Below are positions 9,341 through 18,000 of a DNA stretch of 64,000 bases, piece after piece. The stretch is from Calothrix sp. MO_167.B12 (GTDB lineage Bacteria; Cyanobacteriota; Cyanobacteriia; Cyanobacteriales; Nostocaceae), in contig JASJCJ010000001.1 of the NCBI GenBank assembly GCA_030066045.1, forward strand, positions 1 through 64,000. The letters run 5' to 3'. How positions within the stretch are numbered: the first letter of the stretch is position 1; each line of letters begins with the position of its first letter. Below the pieces are notes generated by a model. The model saw only the letters and a program-made list of their open reading frames with translations. It ran no database searches and was not told the DNA's origin. Position numbers and translations under genes: made by a program.

Positions 9341-9476
9341 TAGTACTCGACCACATTAATTTTGCCGGGTAAATGAACATCTCTTTTTCTCTTCTCTCCT
9401 TCTTCCTTCGCGCTCTTTGCGCCTTTGCGGTTTTTCCCTCTACCCCTCATAACTAATGTGGTTGGTGGAACACTAG
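9341..9476. repeat. MITE-like element with imperfect ends
   Basis: CACTAGTACTCGACCACATTA on the left faces TAATGTGGTTGG...ACACTAGTG on the right, an imperfect inverted pair. The middle is the common CTTTGCGCCTTTGCGG low-complexity sequence. Confidence 0.45.
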
Positions 9477-9505
9477 TGGTCTATCGCATTAATTTTGATA
9501 GTTTT

Positions 9506-9671
9506 AGGACTTACACAACTGGCATATTTTTTCTGTAGGGGAGGCAAAATGCGGTATAGATTTTCTGCCCGCATTATTGCCGTTGCGTGACGTTGCGAGA
9601 ATATTTGAATGTAGCAATCAGACTTGTAACATCACGTACCAATTACCGATTGTGACAATTGCGTAAGTCCT
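9506..9671. repeat. MITE-like element, AGGACTTAC ends
   Basis: Thirteen-base ends AGGACTTACACAA (9506-9518) and TTGCGTAAGTCCT (9659-9671) form an inverted repeat with one mismatch. 166 bp, no coding capacity. A solitary end of the same kind (TTGCGTAAGTCCT) is at 27771-27783. Confidence 0.75.
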
Positions 9672-9751
9672 GAGTTTATTGTAGTGCGCGCATCTTGCCC
9701 GCTTTTTGTCAACGGGGATAGTTCATACCCGCAACTCATCAAGTCCTAGGA

Positions 9752-10972
9752 TTAAAGTTTGATTGCTACATCCACTTGTAAATGAGTTAAGCTAGCAACT
9801 TTTTGACTATCTGCTGGATTGTCAATACGGATTTTCACCTTAATAATTCTCCTGTCTGTATCCGCTCCAGGATTGATACTTAAGATGCTTTGTCTGTCTA
9901 CTAATAAGCCAATATCGCTGACAGTTCCCTGCAATTGACCACTAAAGGCTGTACTGCTGATATTGGCTTTTTGTCCAATACGCACATTTTCTATGTCGGT
10001 TTGATAAACTTCTGCAATCACATACATCTGAGATGTTTTACCAATTTCTACAATCCCCGATGTGGCGACAACTTCCCCAGTTTTCGCATGAACTTTTAAT
10101 ACTTTACCATCTATGGGAGCAGTCACATAGGTCAAATCCCGTTCGGCTTTAGCTTGAGTCACCGCAGTCATGGCACTTTTAAGCTCTGCTTTAGCTAGGT
10201 TCACATCCACAGCACGTACTTCTCGAATACTGTTAAGCCTAGCTTTTGCCTCTTTTAATTGGTCTCTAATACTATTACGGGTACTGTCAAGATTGGCTTG
10301 AGCTTGTTTGAGCTGTTGTTGGACAGTTTCTAACTGCAAACGCTTAGAGTCTGAATTGGAAGCTGAGATTGCCCCTTCATTATATAACTTTTGATACCTA
10401 TCATTCTCCGTCCGAGCATTTTCTACCTGAGCATTCAAACGAGCGATCGCTGCTTTTTGAGTAGCATTTTCTCCAATTAATTGCTGTTTTAAGCGAGAAA
10501 TTGTCGCTTTTTGGGCATTAATATCCCCTGATTTCGCTCCAGCTTCAATTTGTGCTAATTTTGCTTCAGCTACTTTCAATTTATCTTTGGCCTGTTGCCA
10601 TGCTGCTGTAGCTTTGGTATACCCTTGCAACCAAGCCATTACTTGTCCTGCTTTTACCTCCTCTCCCTGCTTTACCAGTAATTTCTCTACCCTTACACCA
10701 CTCAAGGAACTAGGTGCAGATAACTGGGTAACTTCTCCTTCTGGTACTAAATATCCTAAGGCGGTGACGGCTACTCTAGCAGCCTTGGCTGATTGATTTT
10801 TCAGTAACTGGCTCTGCTGAGAAGATGTAATGGCTTGGGTATTCACATTCGAGCGTATTCTAGAATAACTGTAAAAAGAAATTAATCCCGTAATTACAGC
10901 AATTGAAGCTCCTAAAATAATCCGCCACCGAATAGATAGTGAGAATAATTGGCGTTCTCTATCTGCTGCCAT
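9752..10972 (-). CDS. hgdB: DevB/HgdB-type membrane fusion protein
   Basis: 406 aa HlyD-family periplasmic adaptor. A basic N-terminus and one membrane span (about 17-36) are followed by a biotinyl-lipoyl half (ALGYLVPEGEVTQLSAP, GEEVKAGQVMAWL), a long coiled-coil hairpin (about 120-265, rich in K, A, Q and E), the second lipoyl half (APIDGKVLKVHAKTGEVV) and a beta-barrel domain to the end. Its partner permease gene follows on the same strand. In Anabaena, DevB and HgdB proteins link an inner-membrane ABC transporter to TolC to move heterocyst glycolipids outward. It is first in the minus-strand cluster, so its promoter should lie in the repeat-rich 10973-11894 region. Confidence 0.82.
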   Translation of the reverse strand: MAADRERQLFSLSIRWRIILGASIAVITGLISFYSYSRIRSNVNTQAITSSQQSQLLKNQSAKAARVAVTALGYLVPEGEVTQLSAPSSLSGVRVEKLLVKQGEEVKAGQVMAWLQGYTKATAAWQQAKDKLKVAEAKLAQIEAGAKSGDINAQKATISRLKQQLIGENATQKAAIARLNAQVENARTENDRYQKLYNEGAISASNSDSKRLQLETVQQQLKQAQANLDSTRNSIRDQLKEAKARLNSIREVRAVDVNLAKAELKSAMTAVTQAKAERDLTYVTAPIDGKVLKVHAKTGEVVATSGIVEIGKTSQMYVIAEVYQTDIENVRIGQKANISSTAFSGQLQGTVSDIGLLVDRQSILSINPGADTDRRIIKVKIRIDNPADSQKVASLTHLQVDVAIKL

Positions 10973-11894
10973 ATTTTCATCCCAATTCTGTTATAGGTGT
11001 TACATAAGTTGAAGATATCTTTGAGTCAATTCACATCTTGCACCACAAGATTATTCAAGTGCCACTTGACTATGATTGAAAATGTGCAAAATAAACCCCA
11101 TCCATCTTGAAATCTGGAGTTTTTATCTATACTCCTAGGGTTTTAAAACCCCATCCTCTACGGGTTGTTTGTTTTGTGTTGGGGTTTAAATCCCCATTAC
11201 AAAACGTAATTACGAATTACGAATTGTTTAAGTCAGTTGGGTTGAAGAATGTAGACGTAACAATGTCTTGGAGCAGAGTAACCCAAACATAGCAATAGTT
11301 CTGTTGGGTTACGCTATCACTAAGTCAACTCACATCTTGCACCACAAAATTATTGAGAAAATTAGAGCCTGAAACCCTTATTTATCCGTAACCCACCTAT
11401 TGCCCACCTTACCCTTCCACTCGAAGGTGCAAGATATGTGTCAACCGATAACAATTACCAATCTCAAGATGGTTTTGGTTTATTTGTAGATAAAGATATC
11501 TAATTGATAATTAGTAATGGGTGGTAATGGGTAAAAAATAATTAGCTGGACTTGATCTTACAGCCATTTCCATCTGAGTAAGGTACAATTAATCTCATTT
11601 TGAGGCAGCAATAGCTGGAGGCAAATAGGCGGGGTGAGGTTTTATATTTAATTTGACCCAGTTGCTTATTTTCATCTGTTATATATAGCTTATACTATCA
11701 AGAATTAGCTGATTGTTTCTAATAATGCAATATATACAATTGCCAAAATAAAAGTAATACCTGTAACAATTTTTCGATAAATTATGGCAATAAAACTTCT
11801 TAGAAAATTCAAACTCAATTGTGGATATATCTAATATATTGGGTATATCCTGTTGGTGATCTTTAGAAGAAATAATTTTCACAAATAGTAAATT
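10973..11894. other. Repeat-rich divergent intergenic region
   Basis: 922 bp between hgdB (minus) and the ParB-like gene (plus). Contains a partial and a full copy of the CACATCTTGCAC MITE (about 11027-11060, 11331-11440), a GTAGGTTGG-family copy (about 11229-11315) and the block AAACCCCATCCATCTTGAAA (11093), which is also at 4788. From 11500 on the sequence is AT-rich and unique. No gene is supported; both promoters must be here. Confidence 0.6.
11331..11440. repeat. MITE-like element, CACATCTTGCAC family, copy B
   Basis: Ends CACATCTTGCACC (11331) and GGTGCAAGATATGTG (11426-11440) pair as inverted repeats. The inside is similar to the copy at 4656-4763 along its whole length. Confidence 0.8.
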
Positions 11895-13214
11895 ATGCCT
11901 AAAGTCAATATAGACAAAATTCATATTGGTGCTAAACGTCGCCCTATAAAAGCAGAAAAGGTTAATCAATTAAGAGAATCAATCCAAACTAATGGTTTAT
12001 TAAATCCCATTACCATAGATACTCAACAGAATTTAATTGCTGGGTTGCATCGCCTCACAGCCTATCAGCAGTTGGGATTAGAGGAAATTGAATGTCATAT
12101 TATTGATTATCAAAGCCAGGAACAGTCCCGGTTAGCGGAAATTGATGAGAACTTAATCCGCAATGAGTTAGGAGCTTTAGAAAGGGCGGAATTATGGCTA
12201 GAAAGAGATAAATTGCTGGCTGATATGGGGTTAAAAGCCAAGCCAGGGGACAATCAATATACTTTAAGAGGTGATGAAATGATTTCACCTCCTGTGAAAA
12301 CCAATTTGGAATTTGCTCAGGAGATTGGATATTCCAAGCGCACCTTGCAACATGGCAGGCAAATTGCCAAGGATATTATCCCAGAAGTTAAACAAATTAT
12401 CAAGGAAACTGCGATCGCAAATAGTCCGACAAAGTTACTGAAGGTAGCTAGAGCCGGTAGTCACCAAAGAATTTTAGCAGAGCAAGCACAACAAGCTTTG
12501 GAGGTGGCGAAAAATCGGGGAGAAACCACAGAAGTCCAAAAGCAAGCACAATTATTGCAGTCAGCCAAAAATAAGCAAAAAGAGCTACAACTGCAAGCTC
12601 TGAAACATGCTATGAATCCCCAGGATTTAAAGTCAGCTATATTTCCCCCGGTAAGTGGAGCAGATGTAGGCAATCCTCCCCAGGAGATTCTGTTAGGGAA
12701 AGAATGGACATTGGGAAGGCACCAAGTTTATTTAGGGGACACAACAGGGGAAGAATTTATCCATCAGTTACCTTCCCATGCGGCATTAGCGATCGCTACT
12801 CTATCATCAATCTGGAACCATGACTACTTGGTAGAGAAAGCGCGAGTTGTGGCGGTATTGCGTTCTCAAGGAAATATTTACCAATTTTGTCGCCACCATC
12901 AGATGCCTTTTCAATATGAGTTTTTAGTGGGTAATCTTTATGTGGGTATCTTCTCCCACCAATCCATATCTCCTCCACCCATACCGATGAATGTGGAGGG
13001 AGTAGAGGGGATAATTAACTATCTTCTCCACCTCTATACCAGCCCTAACAGCGCGGTAATTGCTCCATTTATGGGACATGGGGAGATTCTAATTAATTGC
13101 GATCGCATGGGGCGTATATGTACTATTGGAGATGATAATCCTGAGGTAATTAGTCGGGGAATTATGCGTTGGCAGAATTTGACTGGTAAGCAAGCCCAGA
13201 AGAATAGAGTCTGA
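11895..13214 (+). CDS. ParB-domain protein fused to a degenerate N4/N6 DNA methyltransferase
   Basis: 439 aa. Residues 1-95 are a ParB/sulfiredoxin-fold domain (RPIKAEKVNQLRESI, TIDTQQNLIAGLHRLTAY), followed by a helical segment resembling the HTH part (to about 185) and a Gln/Ala-rich coiled region. Residues about 265-439 look like an adenine/cytosine-N4 methyltransferase of the kind often fused to ParB: WTLGRHQVYLGDTT starts it, and PFMGHGEI (391-398) followed by RWQNLTGKQA ends it. The catalytic DPPY motif expected soon after the start is absent; that region reads ALAIATLSS. SAM-loop glycines 394 and 396 remain. I infer a DNA- or SAM-binding pseudoenzyme. Start ATG 11895. It faces hglE genes but has no obvious link to them. 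Confidence 0.7.
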   Translation: MPKVNIDKIHIGAKRRPIKAEKVNQLRESIQTNGLLNPITIDTQQNLIAGLHRLTAYQQLGLEEIECHIIDYQSQEQSRLAEIDENLIRNELGALERAELWLERDKLLADMGLKAKPGDNQYTLRGDEMISPPVKTNLEFAQEIGYSKRTLQHGRQIAKDIIPEVKQIIKETAIANSPTKLLKVARAGSHQRILAEQAQQALEVAKNRGETTEVQKQAQLLQSAKNKQKELQLQALKHAMNPQDLKSAIFPPVSGADVGNPPQEILLGKEWTLGRHQVYLGDTTGEEFIHQLPSHAALAIATLSSIWNHDYLVEKARVVAVLRSQGNIYQFCRHHQMPFQYEFLVGNLYVGIFSHQSISPPPIPMNVEGVEGIINYLLHLYTSPNSAVIAPFMGHGEILINCDRMGRICTIGDDNPEVISRGIMRWQNLTGKQAQKNRV

Positions 13215-14161
13215 ATTTATCTCACCCAGAGGGCGCACCAGACACAGAGAGTAAGAGAATACCAAAAAATAAATTATCCCAAATACACCAGAAAACCTGT
13301 AGGGGCGCATTGCGTGCGCCCTGAATGTGGAGATATTTTAAAATTTGGAAATCCCTAAGAGTTTTCAGCAAGCCCTATTTAAGAGATGCTTGCATTCTGA
13401 AAAATTTCCTCCAAAATATTTTTAGTTTCTGTTATTTGAGCTACTGTAGCTTTCACATATTTGTACTAAACTATCAAAGCCTCTTTCAGTTCATGAGAGA
13501 GCTTTTTTATGAAATTAATCACTGTCAAAGTGTTTTCTAATAACTGAGTATTATTATTTATTCATCTTATTTTTACTTTTAATTAATTATTAACTAAGAT
13601 AATTATCTATAAAACCGGAATTAATCTTTTTTTAATCAATGATAGGAGTATTCTTACTTAAATATCATGCTCTGATGAAAAAGATACTTAATTATATTTT
13701 CACTGCCCATGTATTAAAAATCTCTGTTACTGGGCTTACAACAAAATTTATATCATATGTTATTCGGGGAACATTTCTGAGGAATTAACCAGAGAAAAAA
13801 CATTATTTCATCATAAATATAAGTTTATCTTTATACATTGAGTGTGAAATTAGAGTTAAAAAGCCAGAATATTTATATCAGAAATGAATTATAGCGATCA
13901 TTCGCGTTCTTTATGGCTGTGCTAGTGTTTTATTAATTAAATCCTCAAGTTTTATTTGTGGCAAAACATATTATTTAGTACATTGAGAATGAAAAATAGA
14001 AACTGGAAATCAGATTGATTTCCATTACTAATTGGTCTCCTAATTAATAATTTTCCGGCTCTCATAATTCGGTTTAATTATTAATTTCTTCTGTAACGGA
14101 TTTGTCAACTTTCCATCGCTAAATTTCCTAAACTATATTATCTTGGACGTTGTAACTTGCT
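13215..14161. other. AT-rich gap, one small hairpin
   Basis: 947 bp. GGGCGCA (13303-13309) and TGCGCCC (13315-13321) make a 7-bp stem shortly after the ParB-like gene; the same AGGGGCGCATTGCGTGCGCC repeat is near 24991. The rest is AT-rich and I see no gene, RNA or repeat I can support. Confidence 0.5.
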
Positions 14162-14440
14162 ATGGCATTCATCAAGATACAGAACGTTGTTATTAACACA
14201 AACTATGTTGCTGCTATAAGGCTAGATAATCAAACAAGTTCTGGAGAAAAAAGCATTTCCGTTTTAATAGTTACTCCTAAATTTCCATTATTAAAATGGG
14301 AATTTATGTCCCAAAATATTCCTAATTCTGAATGGATTGAGTTTACAGGTGCAGCTGCTAATGCTTTACAAGACTATTTCACAAGTTGCAACAATGTGAT
14401 TGATTTGATGCCACAAAATCATGAATCTAGTATTTTATAG
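14162..14440 (+). CDS. Small conserved-looking protein of unknown function upstream of hglE
   Basis: 92 aa. I do not recognise a named family. It begins MAFIKIQNVVINTNYVAAI, contains a short LIVTPKFPLLKWEF strand and the segment WIEFTGAAANALQDYF, which reads like an alternating beta-beta-alpha protein with no signal peptide or membrane segment. The start (IKIQNVVINTNYVAAIRL) resembles small cyanobacterial proteins that take a single beta-sheet fold, but that is impression only. Its codon use is ordinary and it is the only open frame in a 1.8-kb stretch, so I think it is real. It lies 580 bp before hglE on the same strand, with a MITE between. Confidence 0.55.
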   Translation: MAFIKIQNVVINTNYVAAIRLDNQTSSGEKSISVLIVTPKFPLLKWEFMSQNIPNSEWIEFTGAAANALQDYFTSCNNVIDLMPQNHESSIL

Positions 14441-14527
14441 ATAGCAGACAATTTTAGATTTTGGATTGCTTCCATTTCTGAATTCACAAGAGCTAAAATA
14501 ACCTGATTTCGGAGTTCGGAGTTAAAA

Positions 14528-14756
14528 TTAACCTGAGTTCGGGTTAAGCTAAAAGCTAAAAGCTTATTCTATCAGGATTTAGTCAAACTCTAAGTACTTA
14601 AAGAAGGAATTAAATTGACATCATTTTTTCAATTAGGTTCATAAATGAGACTAATCTCAACAACATGGCTGATTGAGAAGAACGTCAAACAGAGTTTGAG
14701 AGCTAACAACTAGACATCAGGTATTTCGAGGATTTCTTATCCCGAACTCAGGTTAA
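14528..14756. repeat. 229-bp MITE-like element upstream of hglE
   Basis: Perfect 16-bp terminal inverted repeats: TTAACCTGAGTTCGGG (14528-14543) and CCCGAACTCAGGTTAA (14741-14756). No transposase inside. Such ends resemble those of known cyanobacterial insertion sequences, so this is probably a non-autonomous derivative. Confidence 0.8.
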
Positions 14757-14967
14757 AATAAGTAAATTTTACCTCTGGTACTTATGCGGCATGGCAACTA
14801 AGGGTATTAAATAAAAATCATTACTCATTTATTTTGGATATTTCTTTAACCAATAATTGAGTACTGGCATGGATACATATTTTTTACCTGTTGATGAAAG
14901 GTAAAGTAGAGAATGTTCACCATACAAAATACTGAACAGTTAATAGTGATTAGATTTATTGTATCAA

Positions 14968-15010
14968 TCATCAACTAACAACTAACAACTATCAACTAAC
15001 AACTAACAAC
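14968..15010 (+). repeat. Heptanucleotide tandem repeat (STRR) next to hglE start
   Basis: About six units of AACTAAC with one ATC variant. Short tandemly repeated heptamers of this kind are a known feature of heterocystous cyanobacteria. Similar arrays here: 24656-24690 (TTAGTTG), 28555-28590 (TTATTAC), 30727-30757, 34570-34606 (AATTTAG), 20593-20627 and 24783-24814 (TTCGGAG), 25295-25325 (CCGAACT). Confidence 0.8.
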
Positions 15011-15021
15011 TGATTATTCCT

Positions 15022-18000
15022 ATGTCTGCTGATTGGATGGATACTGCTTTATCACAATTAGAAGAGCAGATTAATAATTGCGAACAGGCGGTAGTTAGGT
15101 TTATAGAGGACAAAAAAATGAAGTCAGATAAATCTATGTCAACTGATAAAATTAACCGAAAATTGCACCACAATCCGATTGCCATTGTTGGCATGGCATC
15201 TCTATTTCCCGAAGCGAGAAATATCCAAGAATATTGGGAAAATATTGTTAATAAAATTGATTGTATTACCGATGTTCCAGCTTCCCATTGGAATGTAGAT
15301 GATTATTACGATCCTAATCCCAGAACCCCAGAAGATAAGACATATTGTAAGCGGGGTGGGTTTATTCCCTATGTTGATTTTAACCCCGTAGAATTTGGCA
15401 TTCCCCCCAATATTTTGGAAGTAACTGATGTTTCCCAACTCTTAAGTTTGGTGGTGGCGAAAGAAGCAATGGCTGATGCTGGCTATGGTTTGGAACGCCA
15501 ATTTAATCGGGAAAATGTGGGGGTAATTTTAGGTTCGGCGGCTCTGAAGTTGGGGATTCCCTTATCAGCAAGATTGCAATATCCAATTTGGAAAAAAGTC
15601 CTCAAAAGTAGTGGCTTATCTGATGAGGATACAGAAAAAATTATTGAAAAAATGAAGAGCGCCTACGTCAAGTGGGATGAAAATTCATTCCCCGGGATGT
15701 TGGCGAATGTGATTGCCGGGAGGATTGCCAACCGCCTCAATTTGGGAGGTATTAATTGTACCGTGGATGCAGCCTGTGCTAGTTCCTTAGCTGCCTTAAA
15801 AATGGCAATTGGGGAATTAGTAGACCATCGTTGCGATATGATGCTCACTGGTGGTGTAGATACTGATAATTCCATCACTGCCTATATTAGTTTCAGCAAA
15901 ACCCCGGCGGTTTCCCCTGGAGACACAGTTAAGCCTTTTGATGCCGAGTCTGATGGCATGATGTTGGGTGAAGGCATTGGCATGATGGTACTCAAGCGGT
16001 TGGAGGATGCCGAGCGAGATGGGGATAAAATCTACGCCGTCATTAAGGGTATTGGTACTTCCAGTGATGGTAGATATAAGAGTATTTATGCTCCCCGTAA
16101 GGAAGGGCAGGTAGCTGCATTGCGCCGCGCCTACGAAGATGCAGATATTGCTCCAGAAACCGTAACTCTAATGGAAGCTCACGGTACGGGAACAATGGCG
16201 GGAGATCCCACAGAATTTGGCTCTTTACGGGAATTTTTCGGGGAAACTGACTGCAAACGCCAGCATATTGCTTTAGGTACAGTAAAATCCCAAATTGGAC
16301 ATACAAAAGCAGCTGCGGGGGCGGCAAGTTTAATTAAAACAGCCTTGGCACTACACCACAAGGTGTTACCACCAACCCTGAATGTGAAAACACCAAATCC
16401 CAAACTCAATCTCAAAGATTCTTCCTTCTATTTAAACACCGAAACTAGGCCTTGGATTCGGGCAGAGGGACAATCCCCGAGAAGGGCGGGTGTGAGTTCC
16501 TTTGGTTTTGGGGGAACTAATTATCATGTGGTGTTGGAAGAATATCAAGGAGAACATGAAAAAGCTTATCGTTTAAATAGTTCTGGTTCTGAGGTGTTGC
16601 TGTTTGCTGACAATCCAGCTCAGTTGGTACTCAAGTGTGAGGAGATACTAAATCAATTACAGTCAGAGCAGGGAGAAAAACACTATCTCAACTTAGTAGA
16701 GGCGTGTAAATCCCTAGAAATTCCTCAAACTGCTGCCAGATTGGGTTTTGTTGCCGATTCCTTGGCTCAAGCTTGTAAACTGCTGAAAATGAGTATGGAT
16801 TTGTTGAAAAATAAATCCTCAGCAGAAGCTTGGGAGCATCCCCAAGGAATTTATTACCGTGCTACTGGCATGGAATTGGGTGGTAAGGTAGTAGCTTTAT
16901 TTTCTGGGCAAGGTTCCCAATATCTAGAGATGGGTAGGGAAGTAGTAATGAACTTCCCTCAAATGCGGCAGATGTATGGTTATATGGATGGCTTGCTGCT
17001 GCAAGAAAACTTAAAGCCATTGTCAGAAGTGGTATTCCCCCATCCCGTATTTACTGAGGAGGAAAAAAACAATCAAGTTGCTGCACTACAACGGACAGAA
17101 TATGCCCAACCTGCCATAGGAATGTTGAGCGCTGGTTTGTACAAAATTCTCCAGCAAGCCGGGTTAAAACCAGATTTTGTTGCCGGACATAGCTTTGGTG
17201 AATTAACGGCATTGTGGGCAGCAGGAGTACTAACTGATGAGGATTATTGCCTACTGGTGAAAGCTAGGGGACAGGCAATGGCAGCACCCCAAGATCCTCA
17301 CTATGATACGGGAACCATGTTGGCGGTGAAGTCAGAATTGAGTAAGGTTGAGGCTATTCTGAAACAGTTTCCTCAAGTTGCGATCGCTAATCTTAATTCT
17401 CCCACACAAGTGGTGTTGGCGGGTCCCACGGCGGAAATTCACCGGGTGAGGGATGTGTTGCACGAGCAAGGTTGTACGGCGGTATTGTTACCGGTGGCGG
17501 CTGCATTCCACACTCCCCTAATTGCTTTTGCTCAGAAATCCTTTGCTATAGCAATTAAGGATATGGAGTTCCATACTCCCCGGGTACCTGTATATAGTAA
17601 TGTGACAGGGAAGGAATATCCCCAAACAGCAGCAGAAATTCAGAAGATTCTGGAAACTCATATTGCCAATTCTGTGTTGTTTAAGCAAGAAATTGAGAAT
17701 ATTTATGGTGCGGGGGGTTACTGTTTTATTGAATTTGGTCCTCGGAAGATTCTGACTAACTTGGTGAAGGATATTCTGGGTGAGCGTCCCCACATGGCCA
17801 TTGCTTTGAATCCTAGTGCCCAGAAAGATAGCGATCGCTCCTTGCGTCAAGCTGTGGTACAGTTACGGGTAGCTGGTTTATGTTTGCAAAATCTCGATCC
17901 CTATTATGTACCTCAGTCTGTTCCGAAGCAGGAGCAGAAGAAGGGGTTGAAGTTCCAGCTAAATGGGATGAATTATGTGTCTGATAAGACTAAACTGGGT

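Larger units (their letters stand above)
9199..9751. other. hgdB-hgdC spacer holding two MITE-like elements
   Basis: The 553-bp gap between two genes that should act together contains an imperfect inverted-repeat element at about 9341-9476 and a 166-bp element at 9506-9671. The heptad repeat TCAGTTATCAGTTA is next to the hgdC start (9216-9236). No promoter is obvious. Confidence 0.6.
14441..15021. other. hglE upstream region
   Basis: Contains the 229-bp MITE, then about 200 bp of AT-rich sequence, then a heptad tandem repeat (AACTAAC, about 14968-15010) ending 11 bp before the hglE start. There is no Shine-Dalgarno sequence before ATG 15022. I do not see a convincing NtcA site (GTA-N8-TAC). 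Confidence 0.5.

Noticed and set aside
11679-11969. 96-aa open frame on the minus strand
   Set aside because: AT-rich composition with many Ile, Asn, Tyr and Phe, overlaps the start of the ParB-like gene and has no ribosome-binding site.
11895-13214. Plasmid partition gene (parB)
   Set aside because: There is no parA, no replication gene and no parS-like cluster; the C-terminal part is methyltransferase-derived.
14860-14880. NtcA-like site upstream of hglE (GTA...TAC)
   Set aside because: The spacing between GTA and TAC is ten bases and not eight, so it does not fit the consensus.
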